From NCBI RefSeq assembly GCF_029223885.1, contig NZ_CP119409.1, forward strand, positions 3,064,001-3,128,000: a stretch of 64,000 bases of DNA, given 5' to 3'. Source of the DNA: Pararhizobium gei. GTDB taxonomy: Bacteria > Pseudomonadota > Alphaproteobacteria > Rhizobiales > Rhizobiaceae. Shown piece by piece: positions 56,262 to 64,000 of this stretch. Numbering within the stretch: the stretch's first letter is position 1; every line of letters starts with the position of its first letter. The notes beneath the pieces were generated by a model. That model saw only the letters and a program-made list of their open reading frames with translations, was not told the origin of the DNA and ran no database searches. Made by a program: the position numbers and the translations under genes.

Positions 56262-58604
56262 ATGGACAAATCCACCTTCGAACAGCGCAAGACCATCACC
56301 GGGCCGATGCACAGCTCGCTGCGCCACGACAGCGCCCACAAACATGTCTCAGGCTCCGCGGATTATATCGACGACATCCCCGAACCATCCGGCACGCTGC
56401 ATGGCGCGCTTGGCATGACCGACCGTGCCCATGCGGAAATCCTTGCGATGGACCTCTCCGAGGTGACGGCGATGCCCGGCGTCGTCTGCGTTCTGACGGC
56501 GCGTGACATGCCGCATTCCAACGATATCAGTCCCAGCCATCTCGACGACGAACCGGTGCTGGCCGACGGCCTTGTGCAGTTTCACGGCCAACCGGCCTTC
56601 GCCGTCATCGCGCAAACGCGCGACATCGCCCGCCGCGCCGCGACCAGGGCGAAGATCAGCTATCGCGATCTCCCGCACATCACTGACATCACCGAGGCCG
56701 TGGCAAGCGGTGGCGAACTCGTGACGAAGCCGCTGACATTGCAGCGGGGTGATGCAGAAGCGGAACTGGAACTTTCGCCCAGGCGGCTGACGGGGCAGAT
56801 GCGGATCGGCGGTCAGGAGCATTTCTACCTCGAAAGCCACATCGCCTTTGCCATCCCCGGCGAGGATGATGACGTCACGGTGTGGTCATCGACGCAGCAT
56901 CCAAGCGAGGTGCAGCACATGGTCGGCCATGTTCTCGGTGTTCCCTCGAACGCGGTGACCGTCAATGTCAGGCGCATGGGCGGCGGTTTCGGCGGCAAGG
57001 AAACGCAGAGCAACCAGTTCGCCGTGCTGGCCGCCGTCGCCGCCAAGAAGCTAAACCGGCCCGTCAAGTTCCGGCCGGACCGCGACGAGGATATGACAGC
57101 GACTGGCAAGCGCCATGACTTCCTCGTCGATTACGACGTCGGTTTTGACGAGGTGGGCCGCATCCATGCAGTGAAGGCCAATTATGCGGCCCGCTGCGGC
57201 TTCTCATCCGACCTCTCGGGCCCAGTGACCGACCGAGCGCTGTTTCACGCCGACAGCTCTTACTTCTACCCCCATGTGACGCTGACGTCGCAGCCCCTGA
57301 AAACCAATACCGTCTCCAACACCGCCTATCGCGGTTTCGGCGGGCCGCAGGGCATGGTTGGCGGCGAGCGCATCATCGAGGAAATCGCCTATGCGGTCGG
57401 CAAGGATCCGCTCGATATCCGCAAACTGAATTTCTACGGCGACAAGGGTTCCGGCCGCGACATCACCCCCTATCACCAGCAGCTGGAAGACAACATCATC
57501 CAGCGGATCGTCTCCGAACTGGAGGAGAGTTCGGACTATCAGGCGCGCCGCAGGGCGATCCTCGACTTCAACCGGACAAGCCGGGTGATCCGCAAGGGCA
57601 TCGCGCTGACGCCGGTGAAGTTCGGCATTTCCTTCACCATGACCGCCTTCAACCAGGCGGGCGCTCTTGTGCACATCTATCAGGACGGCTCGATCCACCT
57701 CAATCATGGCGGCACGGAAATGGGCCAGGGGCTTTATACAAAGGTGGCCCAGGTCCTCGCTGACAGTCTCCAGGTCGATATCGACACGGTAAAGATTACC
57801 GCGACGACAACAGGCAAGGTGCCGAACACATCGGCGACCGCGGCCTCCTCGGGGTCCGACCTCAACGGAATGGCCGCCCATGATGCCGCCCGCCAGATCA
57901 AGGAACGGCTCGTCGCCTTTGCCGCCGAGCGCTGGCAGACGGATCCGGAAAACGTCTCCTTTGTGCCGCATCATGTGAAGATCGGCGACGAGCAGGTGGC
58001 GTTCCCGGAATTCATCAAGCTCGCCTATTTCGCCCGCGTGCAGCTTTCAGCGGCAGGCTTCTACAAGACGCCGCGCATCCACTGGGATCGCAACACCGGC
58101 CGCGGCATGCCCTTCTACTATTTCGCCTATGGCGCCTCCGTCTCCGAAGTCTCTATCGATACGCTGACGGGCGAATACATGGTCGACCGGGTCGACGTGC
58201 TGCACGATGTCGGCAAGTCGCTCAATCCGGCCATCGATATCGGCCAGGTCGAGGGCGCCTTCGTGCAGGGCATGGGCTGGCTGACGACGGAGGAATTGTG
58301 GTGGGACTCCAAGGGCCGGCTGCGCACCCATGCGCCCTCGACCTACAAGATCCCGCTCGCCTCCGACCGGCCGAAGATCTTCAACGTCAAGCTTGCGGAA
58401 TGGGCGGAAAACGCGGAAATGACCATCGGTCGGTCGAAAGCCGTGGGCGAGCCGCCCTTCATGCTGCCGATTTCGGTGCTGGAGGCAATTTCGATGGCTG
58501 TCGCGAGCGTGGCGGACTACCGTGAGTGCCCTCGCCTCGATACGCCTGCGACGCCGGAACGGGTCCTGATGGCCGTCGAGCGGTTGCGGGCACAGAAGGT
58601 TTGA
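56262..58604 (+). CDS. xdhB: Xanthine dehydrogenase large (molybdopterin) subunit
   Basis: A 780-aa subunit of the xanthine oxidase family that binds the molybdenum cofactor. Motifs include QEHFYLESHIAFAIPGEDDD, GGGFGGKETQSN, AYRGFGGPQGM (Arg near the substrate site) and GGTEMGQGLYTKVAQVLA. The active-site Glu lies in the C-terminal SKAVGEPPFMLP. It hydroxylates xanthine to urate in the cytoplasm. It lies 13 bases before xdhC. Confidence 0.96.
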   Translation: MDKSTFEQRKTITGPMHSSLRHDSAHKHVSGSADYIDDIPEPSGTLHGALGMTDRAHAEILAMDLSEVTAMPGVVCVLTARDMPHSNDISPSHLDDEPVLADGLVQFHGQPAFAVIAQTRDIARRAATRAKISYRDLPHITDITEAVASGGELVTKPLTLQRGDAEAELELSPRRLTGQMRIGGQEHFYLESHIAFAIPGEDDDVTVWSSTQHPSEVQHMVGHVLGVPSNAVTVNVRRMGGGFGGKETQSNQFAVLAAVAAKKLNRPVKFRPDRDEDMTATGKRHDFLVDYDVGFDEVGRIHAVKANYAARCGFSSDLSGPVTDRALFHADSSYFYPHVTLTSQPLKTNTVSNTAYRGFGGPQGMVGGERIIEEIAYAVGKDPLDIRKLNFYGDKGSGRDITPYHQQLEDNIIQRIVSELEESSDYQARRRAILDFNRTSRVIRKGIALTPVKFGISFTMTAFNQAGALVHIYQDGSIHLNHGGTEMGQGLYTKVAQVLADSLQVDIDTVKITATTTGKVPNTSATAASSGSDLNGMAAHDAARQIKERLVAFAAERWQTDPENVSFVPHHVKIGDEQVAFPEFIKLAYFARVQLSAAGFYKTPRIHWDRNTGRGMPFYYFAYGASVSEVSIDTLTGEYMVDRVDVLHDVGKSLNPAIDIGQVEGAFVQGMGWLTTEELWWDSKGRLRTHAPSTYKIPLASDRPKIFNVKLAEWAENAEMTIGRSKAVGEPPFMLPISVLEAISMAVASVADYRECPRLDTPATPERVLMAVERLRAQKV

Positions 58605-58617
58605 CGCGTGTGAAGCA

Positions 58618-59442
58618 ATGAACTTTGCGGTTGACAGCCTCGATGCCTTCCTCGAACGCGAATACAGGCTCGTCATCGTCGAGATCAGGCAGGCCCTGGG
58701 CTCGACGCCGCGCGAGACCGGTGCCTTCATGCTTGTCTCGCCAAGCGATACCCATGGCACGATCGGCGGCGGTCAGATGGAACATCTGGCGATAGACAAT
58801 GCGCGCGCGCTCCTGGCCGGCGTCAGTGACCGGTTCGAGATGGATATTCCGCTCGGACCGGATATTGGCCAATGCTGCGGCGGCCGCGTCGTCATTTCCT
58901 TCCGGATCGGCGGCGCTGCCGAGCGCGCAGAACTTACGGACAAGCTGCGGCAGAGGCAGGACGCCTGGCCAGAAGTCTGGCTGTTCGGCGCCGGCCATGT
59001 CGGCCGCGCCCTGGCCGACGCTCTGCTCTTGCTGCCGCTGAAAACCTATGCCGTGGAAACACGCAGGAGCGAACTCGATTTGATGTCAGCAGGTGCCAGC
59101 CATCGTCTGGTGGCAATGCCGGAGGCAACCGTCAAGGATATTGCTCCAGGGAGCGCCATCGTCATCCTGACACATGACCATGCGCTGGATTTCCTGATCG
59201 CCAGGGAAGCGCTTGCCCGCACCGACCTTGCCTATGTCGGCATGATCGGCTCGAAGACCAAGCGGGCGACCTTCGCACGCTGGGCCAAAGACGAGGGTCT
59301 GGGCGAGGAGGCGATCGGACGGCTTGTCCTGCCCATCGGCGGCAGGGCCGTCAACGACAAACGACCGGCCGTCATCGCCGCCATGACCGCTGCCGAGATC
59401 CTGACGGCGCTTGCCGCTTATTCGCGCAAATCGGAATCCTGA
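58618..59442 (+). CDS. xdhC: Xanthine dehydrogenase accessory protein
   Basis: A 274-aa chaperone that binds molybdenum cofactor, protects its sulfurated form and loads XdhB. The N-terminal domain has VEIRQALGSTPRETGAFMLV, and the Rossmann-like C-domain LFGAGHVGRALADALL near residue 125. QCCGGRVVISF is the conserved Cys segment that binds Moco. Its end overlaps a small opposite-strand frame by 25 bases. Confidence 0.93.
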   Translation: MNFAVDSLDAFLEREYRLVIVEIRQALGSTPRETGAFMLVSPSDTHGTIGGGQMEHLAIDNARALLAGVSDRFEMDIPLGPDIGQCCGGRVVISFRIGGAAERAELTDKLRQRQDAWPEVWLFGAGHVGRALADALLLLPLKTYAVETRRSELDLMSAGASHRLVAMPEATVKDIAPGSAIVILTHDHALDFLIAREALARTDLAYVGMIGSKTKRATFARWAKDEGLGEEAIGRLVLPIGGRAVNDKRPAVIAAMTAAEILTALAAYSRKSES

Positions 59443-59624
59443 CGCGGATCGCGGCCGTCAAGAAACCCCAGATCCCGCTTCATGAAGTCTGACATCACCT
59501 CCAGATCGAGTTTTGCTGACCACCGCGCGGCCAGCGGAAACCTGGTTCGCGCCAGATCATACAATCGTTGCCCGAAACGGGAGATGGTCGGGAAGCGACG
59601 ACGATGAACAGCCTGGCAGGTCAT
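59418..59624 (-). CDS. Small conserved-looking protein (68 aa)
   Basis: A 68-codon frame with AAGGTG six bases before its ATG. The end, WSAKLDLEVMSDFMKRDLGF then LDGRDPR, has the feel of DUF1127-type small basic proteins (a membrane- or RNA-related group in alphaproteobacteria), but I cannot confirm the family. It converges on xdhC with a 25-base overlap and is divergent from the LysR gene. Confidence 0.5.
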   Translation of the reverse strand: MTCQAVHRRRFPTISRFGQRLYDLARTRFPLAARWSAKLDLEVMSDFMKRDLGFLDGRDPRQDSDLRE

Positions 59625-59725
59625 GATTGCACCTTAATGGTTTGATGATCAGGATTGCAGGATGCCAAGAAAAATGCTGGAATTCCAATCGAACCACAAT
59701 TCTGACGCATCAAGAGAACTTATCG

Positions 59726-60622
59726 ATGAAAATGTCGCGACAGATGCCGCTCAATGCGCTCCGCGTGTTCGAGGCGGCGGCACGGCTGTTGAGTTTCACC
59801 AAGGCCGGCGACGAACTCGGCATGACCCAAACCGCCGTCAGCTACCAGATCAAGCTGCTTGAGGATCATGTCGGTGAGCCGTTGTTCCTCCGGCGCACGC
59901 GCCATATTGCTCTCACGGACGCCGGCGAAAGGCTGGCGCCGAAGATCGCTCAGGGACTCTCTGTTTTCGAAGAAGCGCTTGCCGCGCTGCGCTCCGATGC
60001 CGGTCAACTGCTGCACATCGACTCCACGGCAACGTTTGCCCAACAATGGCTGACCCGCACCCTAGGCCGCTTCCAGCTCAAGCATCCAAACATTGCGGTG
60101 CGACTCACCACCTCGCCCGTGATTATCGATTTCGCCAGCACCCGGGCAGACGTCGCCGTTCGATGGGGCAAAGGTGACTGGCCGGGTTTGAAAGCGCATC
60201 GCATCATGCGGATGGATTTCACGCCGATGCTGAGCCCGACGCTCGCCGCGTCGATCGGCGGCATCCATAACCCGACCGACCTTCTGAAGCTGCCGATCAT
60301 CAGCGCAGCTGATGAATGGTGGAAACAATGGTTCACAGAAGCCGGCATTGATGATCCCGGCCTTGGCCGTTTTCCAGCCAACGAGCTTGGAACACAATCC
60401 TTCGACGCAGGCATGGCGATTGCCGGCCAGGGGGTTGCCATCGTCAACCCGAAGCACTTCCCGGACGAGATCGAAAGCGGCAGGCTATACCAGCCGTTTT
60501 CTCTGACCTGCAATGATGGACGCGACTACTGGCTGGTCTACCCGGAAGGCAGGCGCAACATTCCAAAAATCCGCGATTTTCGGAACTGGCTGCTGGAGGA
60601 ACTCGCCCCCTTCTACGAGTGA
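59726..60622 (+). CDS. LysR-family transcriptional regulator (GcvA-like)
   Basis: A 298-aa LysR regulator. The HTH is in residues 6-65 (PLNALRVFEAAARLLSFTKA, MTQTAVSYQIKLLEDHVG), and the ligand domain (about 90-298) has the GcvA-type ADVAVRWGKGDWPGL. It lies between xdhC and puuD inside the purine block and likely controls it, with a purine intermediate as ligand; this is inferred from position. The ATG at 59726 is chosen over 59627 because the family starts with MPLNALR. Confidence 0.88.
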   Translation: MKMSRQMPLNALRVFEAAARLLSFTKAGDELGMTQTAVSYQIKLLEDHVGEPLFLRRTRHIALTDAGERLAPKIAQGLSVFEEALAALRSDAGQLLHIDSTATFAQQWLTRTLGRFQLKHPNIAVRLTTSPVIIDFASTRADVAVRWGKGDWPGLKAHRIMRMDFTPMLSPTLAASIGGIHNPTDLLKLPIISAADEWWKQWFTEAGIDDPGLGRFPANELGTQSFDAGMAIAGQGVAIVNPKHFPDEIESGRLYQPFSLTCNDGRDYWLVYPEGRRNIPKIRDFRNWLLEELAPFYE

Positions 60623-60748
60623 CATCCCGAGTGCCTCGGGCAGAAGAGGCGTACCGACACAATCAACCGATGACAGATGTTTTTCACCCTTCCCTCCCGT
60701 TCAAAATTTTCGCAATGTGACACTGCGGGGGAAGACAAGGGGACCTGA

Positions 60749-61987
60749 ATGTACGAATTCGCCATCGCCTGGGAATGGCTCGCCTTCGCCGTCCGCTGGC
60801 TGCATGTGATCACCGCCATCGCCTGGATCGGCTCTTCCTTCTATTTCATCGCGCTCGATCTCGGACTGGTGAAACGGGATCACCTGCCCGTCGGCGCCTA
60901 TGGCGAAGAATGGCAGGTTCATGGTGGCGGCTTCTATCACGTCCAGAAATATCTGGTTGCGCCCGCAACCATGCCGGAGCACCTCACCTGGTTCAAATGG
61001 GAGAGCTACGCGACATGGCTATCCGGTTTCGCCATGCTCTGTCTGGTCTATTACGGCGGCGCCGATCTCTTCCTGATCGACCGGCATGTGCTCGACATCT
61101 CCTCGACCACGGCAATCCTGATCTCGATCGCCTCGCTTGCAATCGGCTGGATCTTTTACGACCTTCTCTGCAAATCGCCGCTCGGGAAAAACACCTGGAC
61201 GCTGATGGGCATCCTTTACGTCGCTCTGGTGGTGATGGCCTGGGGCTATACGCAGGTTTTCACCGGCCGCGCCGCCTTCCTGCATCTTGGCGCGTTCACG
61301 GCAACGATCATGTCGGCGAACGTGTTCTTCATCATCATGCCGAACCAACGCATTGTCGTCGCCGACCTGATCGCCGGGCGCACGCCCGATCCGAAATACG
61401 GCGTCATCGCCAAGCAACGCTCGCTGCACAACAACTACCTGACACTGCCCGTTATCTTCTTCATGCTGTCGAACCACTATCCGCTGGCCTTTGCCACGGC
61501 TTACAATTGGGTCATTGCGGCGCTGGTCTTCCTGATGGGTGTCACAATCCGCCACTGGTTCAACACCACTCATGCACGCAAGGGTCGGCCGACATGGACC
61601 TGGATCGTCACGTTGATCCTCTTCATCCTGATCATGTGGCTCTCGACCGTACCGAAGGTTTTGACCGGCGAGACCAGGGCAGAGGTCGCTCCGGCATTTC
61701 AACAGTTCGCGTCCAATGCGCACTTCCCGGCTGTCAAGGACACGATCTCCACCCGCTGCTCCATGTGCCATCAGGCGGAGCCCGTTTACGAAGGCATCCT
61801 GCGGCCACCGAAGGGCGTGACGCTGGAAAACGATGCGGAGATCGCAGCCCATGCCCGCGACATCTATATCCAGGCCGGCCGCAGCCATGCAATGCCGCCG
61901 GGCAACATCACCGACATGACGGATGACGAACGCAAGCTGCTGGCCGCCTGGTTCGAAAGCGCGGTCTTGGAAAGCAAGGCACAATGA
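60749..61987 (+). CDS. puuD: Urate hydroxylase PuuD (membrane, cytochrome c)
   Basis: A 412-aa membrane urate oxidase. The N-terminal part (residues 1-310) has about eight helices with WLHVITAIAWIGSSFYFIAL and NNYLTLPVIFFMLSNHYP typical of the family; the C-terminal periplasmic cytochrome c domain has CSMCH near residue 335. It oxidises urate to 5-hydroxyisourate with electrons passed to the respiratory chain instead of to oxygen. Its stop overlaps guaD by ATGA. No uricase (UOX type) or HpxO is seen, so this is the urate enzyme of the locus. Confidence 0.94.
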   Translation: MYEFAIAWEWLAFAVRWLHVITAIAWIGSSFYFIALDLGLVKRDHLPVGAYGEEWQVHGGGFYHVQKYLVAPATMPEHLTWFKWESYATWLSGFAMLCLVYYGGADLFLIDRHVLDISSTTAILISIASLAIGWIFYDLLCKSPLGKNTWTLMGILYVALVVMAWGYTQVFTGRAAFLHLGAFTATIMSANVFFIIMPNQRIVVADLIAGRTPDPKYGVIAKQRSLHNNYLTLPVIFFMLSNHYPLAFATAYNWVIAALVFLMGVTIRHWFNTTHARKGRPTWTWIVTLILFILIMWLSTVPKVLTGETRAEVAPAFQQFASNAHFPAVKDTISTRCSMCHQAEPVYEGILRPPKGVTLENDAEIAAHARDIYIQAGRSHAMPPGNITDMTDDERKLLAAWFESAVLESKAQ

Positions 61988-63357
61988 CGAGCACATTGAT
62001 CCGCGGACGCATTCTGAGCTTCACACGCCCGCCCACCGATATTGGGGACAACGGCGCCTATGTCTACGAGGAGGACGGCGCGCTTCTCGTTGAAAACGGA
62101 CTGATTGTGGCAAGCGGCGGCTATGATGCCATCAGGGCCGAAGTGACGGATGACGTGGTGGAAATCGATCACCGTCCGCATCTGATCCTGCCCGGCCTGA
62201 TCGATACGCACCTGCATTTCCCGCAGATGCAGGTCATCGGCTCTTACGCCGCCAACTTGCTCGAATGGCTGAACACCTACACCTTTCCGGAGGAATGCCG
62301 GTTCGTCGAGCGGGCCCATGCCGACCGCATCGCCGGACATTTCTTCGACGAGATGGTGCGCCACGGCACGACGACGGCCGTCGCCTATTGCTCGGTGCAC
62401 AAGGCCTCCGCCGATGCGTTTTTCACCGAAGCCCTCCGCCGCAACATGCGCATGGTTGCCGGCAAGGTGATGATGGACCGCAATGCGCCCCAGGGTCTGC
62501 TCGATACGCCGGAGATGGGATATGACGAGACCCGGGCGGTCATCCGGGAATGGCACGGCAAAGGCCGCAATCATGTCGCCATCACGCCGCGTTTCGCCAT
62601 CACCTCAACGCCGGAACAGATGTCTGCGGCGCAGGCGCTTGCGCTTGAGTTCCCCGACCTGCACATCCAGACACATCTTTCGGAAAACCGCGACGAGATC
62701 GATTTCACCTGCTCGCTCTATCCTGAAGCCACCGATTATACCGACATCTACGCCCGCTACGGTCTTATGGGAAAAAAAACGCTGCTCGGCCACTGCATCC
62801 ATCTCTCAGAACGCGAAATGGATGCGATGAGCGAAACGGGATCCGTCGCGGTGCACTGCCCGACGTCCAATCTTTTCCTCGGCTCCGGCCTCTTCCCCTT
62901 GCGCAAACTGATGAACCGCGAGAAACCGGTCCGCGTATCCCTCGCCACCGATATCGGCGGCGGCACCAGCTATTCCATGCTGCGCACTCTCGACGAGGCC
63001 TACAAGATCCAGCAATTGCAGGGCGAAAGGCTCAACCCCTTCGAAAGCTTTTATTTCATGACTCTCGGCAATGCGCGGGCGCTGTCGCTCGAAGACCGGA
63101 TCGGCACGCTGGAGGTCGGCACCGACGCCGATTTCATCGTGCTGAGCATGGCGGCGACATCGGCCATGGCGCTCAAGGCGGAAGTCGTCAGGTCGCTTGC
63201 GGATGAATTGTTCCTGCTTCAGACCATGGGCGACGACAGGGCCGTCGTGGAGACCTATGTGGCGGGACAGGCGGCGAAAACAACGATCGGAAGGCTGGCG
63301 TCTGAAGACGGTGAAAGAGGTAATATTTTTTTACCTCTTTCACCGTCTCGCCCTTAA
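61984..63357 (+). CDS. guaD: Guanine deaminase
   Basis: A 457-aa amidohydrolase that makes xanthine from guanine. Metal ligands are in DTHLHFPQMQ near 72-81, a His in THLSENRDEI near 230 and the Asp in LATDIGGGTSYS near 322; PFESFYFMTLGNARALSLED near the end is family-like. It overlaps puuD by four bases, so both are co-translated. The last 17 codons contain a perfect 17-base inverted repeat, giving an odd C-terminus EDGERGNIFLPLSPSRP that may not be ancestral. Confidence 0.94.
   Translation: MTSTLIRGRILSFTRPPTDIGDNGAYVYEEDGALLVENGLIVASGGYDAIRAEVTDDVVEIDHRPHLILPGLIDTHLHFPQMQVIGSYAANLLEWLNTYTFPEECRFVERAHADRIAGHFFDEMVRHGTTTAVAYCSVHKASADAFFTEALRRNMRMVAGKVMMDRNAPQGLLDTPEMGYDETRAVIREWHGKGRNHVAITPRFAITSTPEQMSAAQALALEFPDLHIQTHLSENRDEIDFTCSLYPEATDYTDIYARYGLMGKKTLLGHCIHLSEREMDAMSETGSVAVHCPTSNLFLGSGLFPLRKLMNREKPVRVSLATDIGGGTSYSMLRTLDEAYKIQQLQGERLNPFESFYFMTLGNARALSLEDRIGTLEVGTDADFIVLSMAATSAMALKAEVVRSLADELFLLQTMGDDRAVVETYVAGQAAKTTIGRLASEDGERGNIFLPLSPSRP
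63307..63347. repeat. Perfect inverted repeat inside the guaD 3' end
   Basis: GACGGTGAAAGAGGTAA (63307-63323) and its exact complement (63331-63347) enclose TATTTTT. It lies within coding sequence and stops ten bases before the guaD stop codon. As RNA it would be a very stable hairpin, which could end or protect the puuD-guaD mRNA, though the T-stretch is in the loop and not after the stem. Confidence 0.8.
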
Positions 63358-63412
63358 CAAGCCCTTCGGAAGCGTGATATTGGCAATCTTATATCCAGCC
63401 GAAAGAGCCGTC

Positions 63413-64000
63413 ATGCCCCTTCACCTTGACATTGCCGATCTCAAAGCCATGGCCAGGCGCCGGGTGCCGAAGATGTTCTTCGACTATGCCGACAGCGGCG
63501 CCTGGACGGAGGGCACCTACCGGGCGAACGAGGAGGACTACCAGAAGATCAAGCTGCGGCAGCGGGTTCTGGTCGACATGACCAACCGCTCCCTGGCAAG
63601 CACCATGATCGGCCAGCCGGTGTCGATGCCGGTGGCGCTGGCGCCGACCGGTCTCACCGGCATGCAGCATGCGGACGGAGAAATGCTGGCAGCCCAGGCG
63701 GCTGAAGAATTCGGCGTGCCTTTCACCCTGTCGACCATGAGTATCTGCTCGATCGAGGATGTCGCCTCGGTCACGAAGAAGCCTTTCTGGTTTCAGCTCT
63801 ACGTGATGCGCGATCGGGATTTCGTCAGAAACCTGATCGAACGTGCCAAGGCGGCGAACTGCTCGGCGCTGGTCCTGACGCTCGACCTGCAGATTCTCGG
63901 CCAACGCCACAAGGATCTGCGCAACGGCCTTTCGGCGCCGCCGAAATTTACGCCGAAGCATGTCTGGCAGATGGCGACGCGGCCGCTCTGGTGCATGCAG
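63413..64000 (+). CDS. L-lactate dehydrogenase-type FMN enzyme (start only)
   Basis: The first 196 codons of an alpha-hydroxy-acid oxidising FMN protein, cut by the window end. It begins MPLHLDIADLKAMARRRVPK, followed by the FDYADSGAWTE pattern, PVALAPTGLTGMQH (flavin site) and a LVLTLDLQILGQRHKD segment near 155-170. Such enzymes (LldD/glycolate oxidase group) oxidise L-lactate or similar acids to keto acids and feed quinone. The rest of the catalytic domain with the active-site His lies outside. It follows guaD by 55 bases. Confidence 0.9.
   Translation, partial: MPLHLDIADLKAMARRRVPKMFFDYADSGAWTEGTYRANEEDYQKIKLRQRVLVDMTNRSLASTMIGQPVSMPVALAPTGLTGMQHADGEMLAAQAAEEFGVPFTLSTMSICSIEDVASVTKKPFWFQLYVMRDRDFVRNLIERAKAANCSALVLTLDLQILGQRHKDLRNGLSAPPKFTPKHVWQMATRPLWCMQ

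Overview
The window is ordinary chromosome of an alphaproteobacterium, most likely a Rhizobiaceae member (Rhizobium / Agrobacterium / Sinorhizobium relatives). The reasons are family-level: a fused TrpE-TrpG behind a 14-codon trpL leader with three Trp codons, a NolR-like ArsR regulator with a matching box upstream, a BacA/SbmA transporter, a choXWV choline transporter, a RirA-type iron box before a haem-type TonB receptor, and a large palindromic repeat of the RIME kind. The DNA is GC-rich with dense genes on both strands. I see no rRNA, tRNA, CRISPR array, prophage or insertion sequence.

Layout. 0.1-3.4 kb: metallophosphoesterase, a secreted TPR protein, and an ECF sigma factor with its membrane anti-sigma factor. 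3.4-5.4 kb: leuA (minus strand), preceded by an unannotated 39-codon leader peptide with four consecutive Leu codons and a strong stem-loop. 5.4-6.1 kb: a Phd/VapC toxin-antitoxin (TA) pair. 6.2-9.0 kb: clpP, hupE, queF and a cation-diffusion transporter. 9.2-11.6 kb: trpE(G) with trpL attenuator. 11.6-12.9 kb: marR-SDR operon with paired palindromic operators. 13-17 kb: haem-type TonB receptor, extensin-like protein, DUF1993 protein. 17-18.7 kb: fhs.

18.8-26.3 kb is the least explained part: five minus-strand genes (coiled-coil protein, unknown 382-aa protein, AAA+ ATPase, 432-aa unknown protein, DUF2333 membrane protein) that look like one functional unit, with a RelE/HTH TA pair inside it and a RIME-like inverted repeat after its first gene. 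This is the best candidate for an undescribed system.

26.4-32 kb: cytochrome c, thymidine kinase, choXWV, HugZ-type protein, NolR-like regulator. 32.2-37.9 kb: GH9 cellulase, omega-amino acid transaminase, acetylxylan-esterase-like protein and a small esterase. 38-43 kb: adenine deaminase, ParDE, GH13 alpha-glucosidase, 2-keto-3-deoxygluconate kinase. 43.1-44.7 kb: an exported FAD protein of apparently different base composition. 44.8-52.1 kb: der, a YfgM-like TPR protein, nnrU, polysaccharide deacetylase, bacA, map, luciferase-like oxidoreductase. 52.2-54.6 kb: a second Phd/PIN pair and glpK. 54.7-64 kb: purine catabolism (xdhABC, a LysR regulator, puuD, guaD) and the start of an L-lactate dehydrogenase-type gene cut by the window end.

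Together, guanine deaminase (guaD) makes xanthine, XdhAB with XdhC oxidises xanthine to urate, and PuuD opens urate oxidation; adenine deaminase 17 kb away feeds adenine in as hypoxanthine. The amino-acid genes leuA and trpE(G) both carry leader peptides whose predicted -10 boxes lie 7-8 bases before the ATG, implying leaderless attenuator transcripts. Four type II TA modules lie in 64 kb, three with a palindrome just upstream.
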